Source of the DNA: Bacilli bacterium
GTDB lineage: Bacteria > Bacillota_I > Bacilli_A > ML615J-28 > CAG-313
Direction of reading: 5' to 3'
DNA length: 64,000 bases
Assembly: GCA_017937305.1 (NCBI GenBank)
Contig: JAGBDV010000002.1
Coordinates: forward strand, 1-64,000
The notes under the pieces were generated by a model. The model searched no databases and was not told the origin of the DNA. It saw only the letters and a list, made by a program, of their open reading frames with translations. How positions within the stretch are numbered: the stretch's first letter is position 1; each line of letters opens with the position of its first letter. A program made the translations under genes and the position numbers. Below are positions 17,193 through 25,547 of this stretch, one piece after another.

Positions 17193-17903
17193 CTATCCAA
17201 TTTGTTTTACTGAAACTACTCTAACATCTTCTTTAGTTTCATTGTGATAATCAATTGTAGCAACTAGTGCTGCAACCATCATATCTTCATCTTTAATATC
17301 TTCCATTGTAAATGCTTTTTGTGGAGCACTAACAACAGGTTGTGGTTTTGCAACTGTTTCTTTCTTTTCTTCTTTTTTAGGAAGATATTTAAATGCAGAA
17401 ACAATTAAGCATAATAAGATTAACATTAAGAATACTATTGCGATACATACACCAGCAACGATTCCTGCATCAGCAAGAGTAATATATTTAGCACAAACTA
17501 TTTTATCACTATCAACTGTTGATAATTTTGTAACTCTTTGTCCATTTACAAATTCAGCATTTTGATACCAACCTGCAAAATAATAACCATCTCTTTGATG
17601 ACCATGAGCAGGAAGTGAATAATCACCTGTTGTTTCATCAACATATACTGGTTCATATTCACCCACAGGAATACTAGCACCAACTAAATATAAAGTACCT
17701 GTTTTATTTTTTTCATCAAATGAATAATAACCAACAAATGTTTTACCTTCTTCAGGTCTGTCAGATACGTAATAAACTATATCTTGAATATCTCCAACTT
17801 TAACAAGTTCTACATCTTTAAATGAACCTTTTTTACAACTTGTTAAACTAAACACAAATAAACATGTAATAACTAAAATAAATAATTTAAATAATCTTTT
17901 CAT
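17193..17903 (-). CDS. OadG-type gamma subunit fused to an extracellular lipoprotein domain
   Basis: 236 residues. OadG is normally an ~80-residue protein with one membrane helix and a charged cytoplasmic tail; here that unit forms the C-terminal half (ITLADAGIVAGVCIAIVFL helix near 145-170, then KKEEKK and DDMMVAALVATIDYH-type tail). The N-terminus is a lipoprotein signal with LTSC (Cys23). Between them lies an extracytoplasmic segment with GYYFAGWYQNAEF, typical of InlB B-repeat (Listeria-Bacteroides) modules. Thus the pump stabiliser carries an outside domain. The frame opens at a GTG directly after oadA, but GGTAGGTG favours this ATG. Confidence 0.8.
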   Translation of the reverse strand: MKRLFKLFILVITCLFVFSLTSCKKGSFKDVELVKVGDIQDIVYYVSDRPEEGKTFVGYYSFDEKNKTGTLYLVGASIPVGEYEPVYVDETTGDYSLPAHGHQRDGYYFAGWYQNAEFVNGQRVTKLSTVDSDKIVCAKYITLADAGIVAGVCIAIVFLMLILLCLIVSAFKYLPKKEEKKETVAKPQPVVSAPQKAFTMEDIKDEDMMVAALVATIDYHNETKEDVRVVSVKQIG

Positions 17904-17912
17904 ATCTAACAC

Positions 17913-19307
17913 CTACCCAATTACTACGTTAAATTCAACGACTTCATTTTCTTCTTTAGGAGCATATTTAGCTTCTAAGAATTTAACTGCTACATTTTCA
18001 AATAATGCACATGAAAGTACGTCTTCATCACATTTACAAATGTTTCCATATTTTTCTTTCATCGCATCAAATTCTGGAGCAATCTTATCAGCAGGACGAT
18101 ATGTAATAACTTCTGCATCACCAATAATTTTCTTACGAACATCTTCATTTACTTCTGCAGGAGCTTTACCATAGTTACCTTTTAAGTATTCAATAATTTC
18201 TTTTGGACAAGATTTATATCTTTCACCAAATAATACATTCATAACAGCTTGTGTACCAACCATTTGAGAAAGTGGTGTAACTAGTGGTGGATAACCTAAG
18301 TCTTTTCTTACACGAGGAATTTCTTTTAATACTTCTTCATATTTATCCATTGCACCTTGGCCTTGTAATTGGCTCATAAGGTTAGATAACATTCCACCTG
18401 GAACTTGGTATTTTAAAATATTTGGATTAACTGTTAGAGCTTTTGGATTAAGTTTACCTTCTTTTAAGAATGCATCTTTAACAACAGTTAATTTTTCACA
18501 AGCTTTCTTTAAGTAATCAAGTTTTAGACCTGGATCGTATTCTGTACCAGCAAGTGCATATTGTAAGCTTTCTGTACAAGGTTGAGAAGTACCACCAGAA
18601 AATGGTGAAAGTGCTGTATCAACAATATCACATCCAGCTTCAATAGCTTTCATAACAGTCATTTCTGCAATACCACCAGTACAGTGAGTATGAAGTTCAA
18701 GTGGTAAGCTTACACTTTGTTTTAAACGAGAGAATAATTCATATGCATCAGTTGGTAATAAAACACCAGCCATATCTTTGATACAGATTGAATCAGCACC
18801 CATTTTTTCAACTTCTTTAGCAAGTTCTACATAATAATCAATTGTATGTACAGGACTTGTTGTATAAGATAATGCAATTTGACAATGGCCATCATATTGA
18901 CTCTTATATTTATTTGTTGCATCAACAGCGCTCTTTAAATTTCTTAAGTCGTTTAATGCATCAAAAATACGAATAATATTAATACCATGCTCTAATGATT
19001 TTTGTACAAACTTTTCTACAACTTCATCCGAATAGTGACGATAACCTAGAATGTTTTGTCCTCTAAATAACATTTGTAATTTAGTGTTTGGGCAAGCCTT
19101 ACGAATAGCATCAAGTCTTTCCCATGGATCTTCATTTAAGAAACGTAGACATGCATCAAATGTAGCACCACCCCATACTTCAAGTGCATGATACCCAGCC
19201 TTATCTAAAAGTTCAGCTACAGGTATAATGTCTTTAGTAGATAGACGTGTTGCAATTAAAGATTGATGACCATCTCTTAATGAAGTATCAACAATTTTTA
19301 CACCCAT
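17913..19307 (-). CDS. oadA: Oxaloacetate decarboxylase, alpha subunit (carboxyltransferase)
   Basis: Transfers the carboxyl group of oxaloacetate to biotin, giving pyruvate. 464 residues: a TIM-barrel HMGL-like domain with DTSLRDGHQSL near residue 7 and metal ligands in ELHTHCTGG near 205 (HxH), a carboxylated-lysine motif ICIKDMAG near 173, and the conserved carboxylase helical domain with PGGMLSNL near 300. It lacks the C-terminal biotinyl domain, which is a separate gene in the operon. Pyruvate carboxylase subunit B is closely related, but the OadB/OadG genes decide the assignment. First gene of the operon; Shine-Dalgarno AAAGGAG precedes it. Confidence 0.93.
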   Translation of the reverse strand: MGVKIVDTSLRDGHQSLIATRLSTKDIIPVAELLDKAGYHALEVWGGATFDACLRFLNEDPWERLDAIRKACPNTKLQMLFRGQNILGYRHYSDEVVEKFVQKSLEHGINIIRIFDALNDLRNLKSAVDATNKYKSQYDGHCQIALSYTTSPVHTIDYYVELAKEVEKMGADSICIKDMAGVLLPTDAYELFSRLKQSVSLPLELHTHCTGGIAEMTVMKAIEAGCDIVDTALSPFSGGTSQPCTESLQYALAGTEYDPGLKLDYLKKACEKLTVVKDAFLKEGKLNPKALTVNPNILKYQVPGGMLSNLMSQLQGQGAMDKYEEVLKEIPRVRKDLGYPPLVTPLSQMVGTQAVMNVLFGERYKSCPKEIIEYLKGNYGKAPAEVNEDVRKKIIGDAEVITYRPADKIAPEFDAMKEKYGNICKCDEDVLSCALFENVAVKFLEAKYAPKEENEVVEFNVVIG

Positions 19308-19356
19308 CTTTTTGTTCTCCTTTTTTTAAATAATTCTTGTTAAGATTCGTGATTTC

Positions 19357-19410
19357 AAAAAAAACCACATTCTTCATGTGTATTTTATCATAATTAAGTT
19401 TTTTTCTCAA
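19357..19410 (-). promoter_or_regulatory. oadA operon promoter with an initiation-proximal hairpin
   Basis: TTGAGA (19405-19410), 17-base spacer, TAAAAT (19382-19387) on the minus strand. The first transcribed bases form CACAT-GAAGA-ATGTG followed by GTTTTTTTT, a five-pair hairpin with a T tract that looks like a weak terminator right at the start of the message. It could be an attenuator or merely chance in AT-rich DNA. Confidence 0.6.
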
Positions 19411-19476
19411 CCTTAATGCTAAAAATTAAAAATCCATAATTTTCATAAATTAAATAGTTTTTTAATAATTTCCTAT

Positions 19477-19505
19477 AAAAAAGAGTAAGCATTTTATACT
19501 TACTC
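19477..19505 (-). terminator. Terminator after the YcxB-like gene
   Basis: GAGTAAG/CTTACTC with a nine-base loop and TTTTTT on the minus strand, between the 19525 gene and the oadA promoter. Confidence 0.85.
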
Positions 19506-19524
19506 ATTCTTAAATTATATATTT

Positions 19525-20076
19525 TTATTTTTCTACAAAAGAATATTCAATATTATTATCTAGACAATATTTCTTAAACACATCTAATTCATTGGACTCA
19601 ATTACAGTTATTCTAACATCTTGTTTTTGATTAAATTGAATAACAATAAAATTAGTATATCTCTCAATCCAAATCTTATAATAACCATCAAAAGATAATT
19701 TTAATACATCAGTCTTATCACCATCTATTGTAGTTATTACTAAATCTTTTTTATCAAACTCATATGTCTTATAAACATATTCCACAGTATCAAATGATTT
19801 TAATTTAAGATTTAGTAGTTCCTTATATGCTTTATTTAATGTGTTTTTCCATCTAAAGATTAGGAATATTCCATATGGAATTGCAAGTAATCCTATAATT
19901 AAAATTATTAAATCATGAACCAAAACGAAATAATTAAATATTGAAACAGGACCACCTATAAGCATTATAAGTATCAAAATTCGTACATTTTTACTTTTTT
20001 GCAAATTAGCATACTTTATAACTTTTGCTAACATTCTAGTCATTAAATTTTTATCTAGTATATTCTCAATTTTCAC
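19525..20076 (-). CDS. Membrane protein with YcxB-like C-terminal domain
   Basis: 183 residues. Two adjacent membrane helices (about residues 33-75: RILILIMLIGGPVSI and LIILIIGLLAIPYGIFLI) follow a short basic N-terminus. The C-terminal ~90 residues are a beta-rich cytoplasmic domain with YKIWIERYTNFIVIQFNQ and a final helix LDVFKKYCLDNN, which resembles YcxB-like proteins of Firmicutes. Function unknown. It is a single gene with its own terminator, lying between the ASCH gene and the oad operon. The family call is by layout and is weak. Confidence 0.5.
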   Translation of the reverse strand: MKIENILDKNLMTRMLAKVIKYANLQKSKNVRILILIMLIGGPVSIFNYFVLVHDLIILIIGLLAIPYGIFLIFRWKNTLNKAYKELLNLKLKSFDTVEYVYKTYEFDKKDLVITTIDGDKTDVLKLSFDGYYKIWIERYTNFIVIQFNQKQDVRITVIESNELDVFKKYCLDNNIEYSFVEK

Positions 20077-20121
20077 AAGTTATTCCTTTCTTTACTACAT
20101 AAATATAACATTTATTAAATT

Positions 20122-20475
20122 TTAAACTACTCTGACTTCTATTCCAACTGTCCCATATTTATCAATATCTTCTTTAGAATAATAATTATACATATCCTCA
20201 AAATTAGCAGTTTCATTTTGTTTATATCCTATTGATATTTTATCATGGTTATTGTAAAGTTCTTTAAATGTTTTATATTTATATAAGTTTTCAACATTAG
20301 TTTTAATTTTATCACCAGTTGATGTATTAGTAAATATAATTACATCATTAATCTTTATAGTAGATCTTTTTTCATCATTAAGTCTCATCTCAATAGTTTT
20401 ACAACCACTTTTTATAGCATTAAATGGTGCATCCCATAATTTCATATAATGAGTATTAGAAGTGAGTTGTTGCAT
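20122..20475 (-). CDS. ASCH domain protein
   Basis: 117 residues matching small ASCH proteins: KLWDAPFNAIKSGCKTIEMRLNDEKR corresponds to the PFxxIKxGxKTIExRLxDxKR signature, followed by an INDVIIFTN beta strand and YKTFKELY. ASCH domains have a PUA-like fold and bind RNA or modified nucleotides. Some have nucleic-acid hydrolase or amidohydrolase activity on acetylated cytidine (family knowledge; not predictable here). Monocistronic, transcribed away from the tsaD terminator. Confidence 0.85.
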   Translation of the reverse strand: MQQLTSNTHYMKLWDAPFNAIKSGCKTIEMRLNDEKRSTIKINDVIIFTNTSTGDKIKTNVENLYKYKTFKELYNNHDKISIGYKQNETANFEDMYNYYSKEDIDKYGTVGIEVRVV

Positions 20476-20517
20476 ATTTTGACTCCTTATTTATTAATAA
20501 ATAAAACTTTCTAAAAT

Positions 20518-20543
20518 AAGAATTAAGATTACTCTTAATTCTT
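20518..20543. terminator. Terminator at the end of the tsa cluster
   Basis: Eleven-base stem AAGAATTAAGA/TCTTAATTCTT with a TTAC loop, overlapping the tsaD stop codon. Followed by ATTTT on the minus strand and TTG on the plus strand, so it mainly ends the long minus-strand cluster. Confidence 0.8.
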
Positions 20544-21494
20544 TTGTTCTTTTATATATTTATGATACCCTGCAGCTGCAATCATTGCAGCATTGTCTGT
20601 ACAGTATTTAAACTGTGGAACTGTTAGTTTAATTCCAAGTTCATCCATTTTATCTTTCATTGCATTTCTTAAACCTTTATTAGCGGCAACCCCACCTGCA
20701 ATAATTACTTGTTTAACATTATACATTGTAGCAGCTTTTGATGTTTTAGAAACTAGTACATCAATAACTGCATTTTGGAAACTTGCAGCAAGGTTATTTG
20801 CATCAATTGCCTCACCTCTTTGATTTGCATTATGACAAAGATTGATTACCGCAGATTTAAGTCCTGAAAAGCTAAAATCAAGTGAATCTTTTGAAAGTTT
20901 AATATGTGGAAGTGGGTATGTAGGAGTTCCAATATGAGCCATTTTATCAATAATAGGACCACCAGGGTATCCAACATTTACTACTCTTGCTACTTTATCA
21001 TAAGCTTCACCTACAGCATCATCTAATGTTTCACCTAATATTTCAAAGTCCATATGATCTTTCATTAGAACAAGTTCAGTATGTCCCCCTGATACTACAA
21101 GTGCAAGAAGTGGAAAAGTAAAGTCTTCTTCTAGATAGTTTGCATATATATGACCATGAATATGGTTTACATAAATAAGCGGTTTATTGAAACACAAACT
21201 AATTGTTTTTGCAGTATTAACACCTACCATTAAAGATCCAATTAATCCTGGTTCTTTAGTTACTGCAACAGCATCAATATCGTCAAGTGTAAGATTCGCT
21301 TGTTTTAAAGCATCATCTAATACATAAGTTACTTTTTTGATATGTTCCCTGCTTGCAACTTCAGGTACAACACCACCATACATTGTATGAATTGCTATTT
21401 GAGTATAAACTGTATTACTTAATATTTTTCTACCATTTTCTACAATGGCCATTGCTGTTTCATCACAGCTTGATTCTATCGCAAGTATTATCAT
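20535..21494 (-). CDS. tsaD: tRNA N6-adenosine threonylcarbamoyltransferase TsaD
   Basis: Catalytic subunit that transfers threonylcarbamoyl to A37 of ANN-decoding tRNAs. 319 residues with ASKHA-fold signatures: AIESSCDET near residue 5, the metal-binding HIHGHIYANYL near 110, LLALVVSGGHTEL near 130 and IAGGVAANKGLR near 265. Partners TsaB and TsaE are encoded in the same run of genes. Overlaps rimI by four bases. Last gene of a long minus-strand cluster. Confidence 0.97.
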   Translation of the reverse strand: MIILAIESSCDETAMAIVENGRKILSNTVYTQIAIHTMYGGVVPEVASREHIKKVTYVLDDALKQANLTLDDIDAVAVTKEPGLIGSLMVGVNTAKTISLCFNKPLIYVNHIHGHIYANYLEEDFTFPLLALVVSGGHTELVLMKDHMDFEILGETLDDAVGEAYDKVARVVNVGYPGGPIIDKMAHIGTPTYPLPHIKLSKDSLDFSFSGLKSAVINLCHNANQRGEAIDANNLAASFQNAVIDVLVSKTSKAATMYNVKQVIIAGGVAANKGLRNAMKDKMDELGIKLTVPQFKYCTDNAAMIAAAGYHKYIKEQKN

Positions 21495-21922
21495 ATTATT
21501 TCCTTCATCATTACTAAAGCGTCATCGCCATTTTTATAGTAATGCTTTCTTTTTGATATTACATTAAAATTATTCTTTTTATAAAAGTTTATTCCTTTTT
21601 CATTTTGTTCTCTTACTTCTAAAACAACTGACTTTGTATTAGGATATCTATTTAATAACTCATTAAATAAAAGTGTGCCTATTCCTGTTCTTTGGAAATT
21701 TTCATCTACGACAAAATTTAAGATTTCAAGTTCACCATTTATTACATAAGCCCCAATGTACCCTAATACTTTTTTACTTTCTTTAGCAGATAAAAAACAC
21801 ATAAATTCATTATCAAGTTCGTTTTCTAACATTTCAACACCTAGTGTTTCACCTAAAAATTGTTCTTCTAAAAGTACTACTTGAGCAATATCTTCTTTTA
21901 TTAATTTATCTATTTTAATCAT
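21491..21922 (-). CDS. rimI: Ribosomal-protein alanine N-acetyltransferase RimI
   Basis: GNAT-fold acetyltransferase, 143 residues. The acetyl-CoA loop is FQRTGIGTLLFNEL near residue 80, with the preceding LEILNFVVDENF strand and the later VVLEVREQNEKGINFYKKNNF motif, all typical of RimI. It acetylates the N-terminal alanine of ribosomal protein S18 in E. coli; substrates elsewhere are less certain. It sits between tsaB and tsaD, a common Firmicutes arrangement, and shares a one-base overlap with tsaB. Confidence 0.92.
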   Translation of the reverse strand: MIKIDKLIKEDIAQVVLLEEQFLGETLGVEMLENELDNEFMCFLSAKESKKVLGYIGAYVINGELEILNFVVDENFQRTGIGTLLFNELLNRYPNTKSVVLEVREQNEKGINFYKKNNFNVISKRKHYYKNGDDALVMMKEII

Positions 21923-22503
21923 TAGATACCACTTCTTATATAGTTAGGAGTAAAGTCTAGTGTTGATTCTTCTTTAAATAAGTTATATTTAATGATATTT
22001 AAAGCAGGATTTGCACTAAAGAATTCTTCATTCATTTCTAGGATTTCAAAGTTTGAATAGTCGCTGAATGATTCTTCATCTTCACCAAATGTTTCATCAC
22101 AAATCACATTCATTTGATTATTTTTTACTTCTACTATTTTAAAGTAACTATGTTTCTTTTTAGCATCAATTCTTGCAATAAAAAAACCATTTGTTTCTAG
22201 TTTTGATGCAAGAATTAAGTCTAAAGATGAAAAGCTAAAGAACTTTTTATTCTTAATATGAGCAAGTACTTTACCTACAGTTCCTGCAATTCTTAAACCT
22301 GTATATGATCCAGGCCCACGTCCTACATATACTTCAGTTATATCGTCAATAGTAATGTTATTTTCATTTAAGAATTTATTTAAAAAATCCACAAGTGTTT
22401 CTGAGTGATCGTTTTTACCACTTCTTACAAAATATTTAATTTCATTATTATTAACAAGACTTAAGTATAAATAATTAGTAGATGAATCAATTAATAATTT
22501 CAT
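21922..22503 (-). CDS. tsaB: tRNA threonylcarbamoyladenosine biosynthesis protein TsaB
   Basis: Non-catalytic partner of TsaD. 193 residues beginning LLIDSSTNYLYLSL, with VYVGRGPGSYTGLRIAGTVGKVLA near residue 60, the best conserved TsaB motif. The C-terminal half is poorly conserved as usual. It overlaps tsaE by 17 bases and rimI by one, indicating coupled translation of the t6A genes. Confidence 0.95.
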   Translation of the reverse strand: MKLLIDSSTNYLYLSLVNNNEIKYFVRSGKNDHSETLVDFLNKFLNENNITIDDITEVYVGRGPGSYTGLRIAGTVGKVLAHIKNKKFFSFSSLDLILASKLETNGFFIARIDAKKKHSYFKIVEVKNNQMNVICDETFGEDEESFSDYSNFEILEMNEEFFSANPALNIIKYNLFKEESTLDFTPNYIRSGI

Positions 22504-22984
22504 AATTATTGCTCCTTAATGTTTCTTTTATACTTTCTATATTTGTATTATCATTACAAACTAACTTAAATAGTCTTTCATCTAAAGAAATATTAGTAAT
22601 TGTAATATGCCATAATTCTAAAGGTAATAAATCATCAATAATATCAGCCCATTCTACAACTGATACACCACCTAATTCAAAGTATTCTGCTAAAGCATCA
22701 TCACCACTTGAATCATTTAATCTATATACATCTAAATGATATAGTTTTTCAATATTATTTACATTAATAGTTGGTTCATAAATTTTCATAATTGTAAATG
22801 TAGGACTATTAATTGTTCTTTTTACGCCAAGTGCAAGGCCAATTCCTTTGGTGAATGTTGTTTTACCTGCACCTAAATCACCACGTGCAGCAATTACTAA
22901 ATTTGGATACATATAACTTGTTAATAAAGTTCCAAGTTTTATCATTGCATCTTGATTTACTACTTTTACTACTACTTCTTTCAT
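22487..22984 (-). CDS. tsaE: tRNA threonylcarbamoyladenosine biosynthesis ATPase TsaE
   Basis: P-loop ATPase of the t6A complex. 165 residues with Walker A GDLGAGKTTFTKGI near residue 37 and the later SPTFTIMKIYE and HLDVYRL blocks that define the family. Works with TsaB and TsaD, whose genes follow. A 9-base gap separates it from cwlD. Confidence 0.96.
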   Translation of the reverse strand: MKEVVVKVVNQDAMIKLGTLLTSYMYPNLVIAARGDLGAGKTTFTKGIGLALGVKRTINSPTFTIMKIYEPTINVNNIEKLYHLDVYRLNDSSGDDALAEYFELGGVSVVEWADIIDDLLPLELWHITITNISLDERLFKLVCNDNTNIESIKETLRSNNYEIIN

Positions 22985-22993
22985 AGTGTACTC

Positions 22994-23641
22994 CTAATTA
23001 TTTTCTAAATATTTTAAAATACCTAAATAGATCATTAAACATCTATATTCTAATGTTTTCTCATTAGTCATTATATTTAAATCAAATTCATTTGACATAA
23101 AGCCTAGTTCTACAATTACTCCTGGGATTAATGCATTATCAGTAATATATTTATCTTTAATTAATTTGGCAATCCTTTTGTTTGTTTTATCTTCCTGTAA
23201 AAGATAATCTTGAATTGAATTTGCTAACGCTTTAGACAATGGATGTTTATCACTATAAAAGCTTTGTGCTCCATGGACTATATTACTAGGGTATTTATTT
23301 GCATGAAGTGATATATATAAAATATTTGATTTTTTGTTAATTATTTTTAATCGATTTTTCATATCTGTTACTTTATCACTTGATAAAGATTCATCTTTAA
23401 CTCTTGTATAAATTACACTATATCCTGTATCTTCTAACATTCTACCAAGGATTAAACTAGCATTAAGTGTAATATCTTTTTCTACAATATCATTAGATAC
23501 TGCTCCACCATCAAAACCTCCATGACCTGCATCAATGCAGATTGTTTTTTTAGGTGAAGTGATATATACTGTAAAAGATACTAAAAATAGTGTTAATACA
23601 ATAATAAAAGTTAAAAATAAAGTTACACGACGTTTATTCAA
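22994..23641 (-). CDS. cwlD: N-acetylmuramoyl-L-alanine amidase, CwlD type
   Basis: 215-residue zinc amidase (Amidase_3) with an N-terminal membrane anchor/signal (residues 8-28). Zinc ligands are visible: IDAGHGGFDGG (His40), Glu54 in IVEKDITL, SLHAN near 112 and the catalytic Glu in VIVELGFMSN. CwlD, with PdaA, makes the muramic-delta-lactam of the spore cortex; the size and single domain fit it well. The start is TTG, preceded by GGTGAT. Presence alongside yunB and coat genes supports spore formation. A vegetative amidase role is an alternative. Confidence 0.82.
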   Translation of the reverse strand: MNKRRVTLFLTFIIVLTLFLVSFTVYITSPKKTICIDAGHGGFDGGAVSNDIVEKDITLNASLILGRMLEDTGYSVIYTRVKDESLSSDKVTDMKNRLKIINKKSNILYISLHANKYPSNIVHGAQSFYSDKHPLSKALANSIQDYLLQEDKTNKRIAKLIKDKYITDNALIPGVIVELGFMSNEFDLNIMTNEKTLEYRCLMIYLGILKYLENN

Positions 23642-23687
23642 ATTAAATCACCAATGTATTTTATTTTTAACTTTAATTTTTTATACA

Positions 23688-24236
23688 TTATTTATTAAAT
23701 AATTCTTTTAATAATGTGTGTAATTCTAATCTTTGTTCTTCATTAAGTTGAGGAAGAACTCCAGATTCATTAATAGTATGACCCTCTACTGTATCAATAT
23801 GGAATCCCGCAAGACCTCCATTTTTTACTTTAATTACAGTTGGAGCATTGATTCTATCTTTTTCAACATCTACAACATCTAGAAAGTATTCATATAATCC
23901 TAAATAGTAGATTCTATCTTTTGAATCAATATTATCACGTGCATCTTTAATATTACAATAATAAATGTTTTCTAAATTTAAGTTTTTACCTACTTCATTT
24001 AATTCTGGCATTAAAGCTTGACACCATGGACATTCAGGAAAACCTAGTACAACAACAAATGTTTCTTTATTAGAAACTTTCTTTGAAAGTTCTTCTAAAG
24101 ATAATTCTTTAATAATATGTTTATTATCAGTAATACCTGGATAATTTTCCATAATTTGATCCTCTTTTTTACATGAAGTAATAGTAATAGTAAGTATTAA
24201 ACAAAATAAAATACATAAGACTTTTAAAGGTTTCAT
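23688..24236 (-). CDS. Thioredoxin-like lipoprotein
   Basis: 182 residues with a lipoprotein signal ending TITSC (Cys22). The mature part is thioredoxin-like: a FVVVLGFPECPWCQALMPEL strand-active-site region with the redox pair CPWC near residues 75-78, and a cis-Pro candidate NAPTVIKVK near 135. It would act on the outer face of the membrane as a reductase or thiol exchanger. No CcdA or DsbD-type partner is visible nearby. It overlaps nothing but starts one base from the S1 gene. Confidence 0.8.
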   Translation of the reverse strand: MKPLKVLCILFCLILTITITSCKKEDQIMENYPGITDNKHIIKELSLEELSKKVSNKETFVVVLGFPECPWCQALMPELNEVGKNLNLENIYYCNIKDARDNIDSKDRIYYLGLYEYFLDVVDVEKDRINAPTVIKVKNGGLAGFHIDTVEGHTINESGVLPQLNEEQRLELHTLLKELFNK

Positions 24237-24237
24237 C

Positions 24238-24567
24238 TTAGTCCTCCAATTTGTATTTTTCTACCCAGCCTGCAAGTTTTTCATCTAGTGTAGCAAAACC
24301 AATATTATATTCTGGTACACGGCATTTAATACCTCTTGTTTTGTGTAGTTGCTTATAGCTTAGTTTTACTTTCTTATTTTCTTCATCAATCTCTAATACT
24401 CTTAAACGTATTTCTTGTCCAACTGAAACAAATTCTTTGATTGATTTAACATAGTTATCAGAGAATTCTGATATATGAACAAGGCCTATATAATCACCTA
24501 CACTAACAAATGCACCATATCCTACAATACTAGTTATTTTCGCAATAACAATATCTCCTGGTTGCAT
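24238..24567 (-). CDS. S1 RNA-binding domain protein (YugI/GSP13-like)
   Basis: 109 residues. Residues 1-72 are a single S1 domain: GDIVIAKITSIVGYGAFVSV, then GLVHISEFSDNYV and VGQEIRLRVLEIDEENKKVKLSYK. The C-terminal 35 residues are unique. Small S1 proteins such as B. subtilis YugI associate with ribosomes. The adjacent genes (nfu, trx lipoprotein) do not sharpen the role. Its start overlaps the nfu stop by one base. Confidence 0.85.
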   Translation of the reverse strand: MQPGDIVIAKITSIVGYGAFVSVGDYIGLVHISEFSDNYVKSIKEFVSVGQEIRLRVLEIDEENKKVKLSYKQLHKTRGIKCRVPEYNIGFATLDEKLAGWVEKYKLED

Positions 24568-24812
24568 TAGAATTCTTCCTCTACTTTTTCAACGCCTATT
24601 ACACCAGGTACTTCTTCTAGCATCATTACTTCAATGCTGTTTTTAATTGTATCATCACTACTAGAACAGCCAATACATGCGCCAAGTAATTTGATGTATA
24701 CAATACCATCCTTAAAATCTACAAAGTCTAAATCTCCACCATCTTGATTTAAATATGGGCGTAATTTTTTAATTACTTTTTTTACTTGTTTTACAATTTC
24801 TTCTTGAGTCAT
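24567..24812 (-). CDS. nfu: NifU-like iron-sulfur carrier (Nfu)
   Basis: 81 residues, a bare Nfu domain: NQDGGDLDFVDFKDGIVYIKLLG then CIGC with Cys46 and Cys49, which hold a [4Fe-4S] cluster between two monomers. Delivers clusters to apoproteins. A TATAAT box lies about 40 bases upstream, so the downstream genes may have an extra promoter here. Confidence 0.93.
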   Translation of the reverse strand: MTQEEIVKQVKKVIKKLRPYLNQDGGDLDFVDFKDGIVYIKLLGACIGCSSSDDTIKNSIEVMMLEEVPGVIGVEKVEEEF

Positions 24813-24894
24813 TTATTTATACCTCTAACTTTTTTATTACTTATATATATTATACTACATTTTATTAATTATTTGTATTAATTTGGTTTTATTT

Positions 24895-25527
24895 TTATTC
24901 CTTAAAAAGATTACCAGAAAAATAATAGATAGGAATACTTCCTTGCAATACTTCTGATATTAAATATATTTTTGTTTCAAGGGTAATATTTTGACTTTTA
25001 AGTGGAATAAATGCTTCAATAGAAATCGTAGCTTTTATGTATACTTCAAGTAGTGTATTATTTATTCCAAATTCACTAGTTTCTGTAAATAAGTCAGTTG
25101 TATATGATGACATTGGCGATGTTTCTATTTTAATATTAGGACCAACATTTGCAAAAAGAGCTTGACTACAAAGTTGACCAAGTGGTATTTCTACCATTCC
25201 AAGTCGCTCTTCGATTTGACCATTATTTAATGAATCACTTATTAAATTAGATACAAGTGCCAATATTTTATTTACTACAATTGTATCTACATATACTCCT
25301 GTAATATTATTAGATGAATCATATTTATATTTTAAAAAGTTTTCTTCACTTGAAAGTGCTGCAACCTCTAATGATGCGGAAGAAAAAATATCACTTGCTG
25401 CTAAAGTAACAGCTTGCTCTAAGAATTCATTAGTTCTTTCGCTAAAATAGTTATCAATAGCCTTTATGCAAGATAAAGGTATTAAAATTAATAGCATAAA
25501 AATAATTATAAACTTAATTTTTTTCAT
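24895..25527 (-). CDS. yunB: Sporulation protein YunB
   Basis: 210 residues: an N-terminal membrane anchor (residues 5-22) and an extracytoplasmic domain. Recognisable YunB features are the helical LEQAVTLAASDIF region, DTIVVNKILALVSNLI, the VEIPLGQLCSQALFANVGPNIKIE block near residue 110, and EFGINNTLLEVYIKATISIEAFIPL near 155. In B. subtilis yunB is a SigE-controlled mother-cell gene of unknown biochemical role. Its occurrence with cwlD and coat genes is consistent with a sporulating organism. Confidence 0.82.
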   Translation of the reverse strand: MKKIKFIIIFMLLILIPLSCIKAIDNYFSERTNEFLEQAVTLAASDIFSSASLEVAALSSEENFLKYKYDSSNNITGVYVDTIVVNKILALVSNLISDSLNNGQIEERLGMVEIPLGQLCSQALFANVGPNIKIETSPMSSYTTDLFTETSEFGINNTLLEVYIKATISIEAFIPLKSQNITLETKIYLISEVLQGSIPIYYFSGNLFKE

Positions 25528-25547
25528 AATAAAAACCTCATAATATT

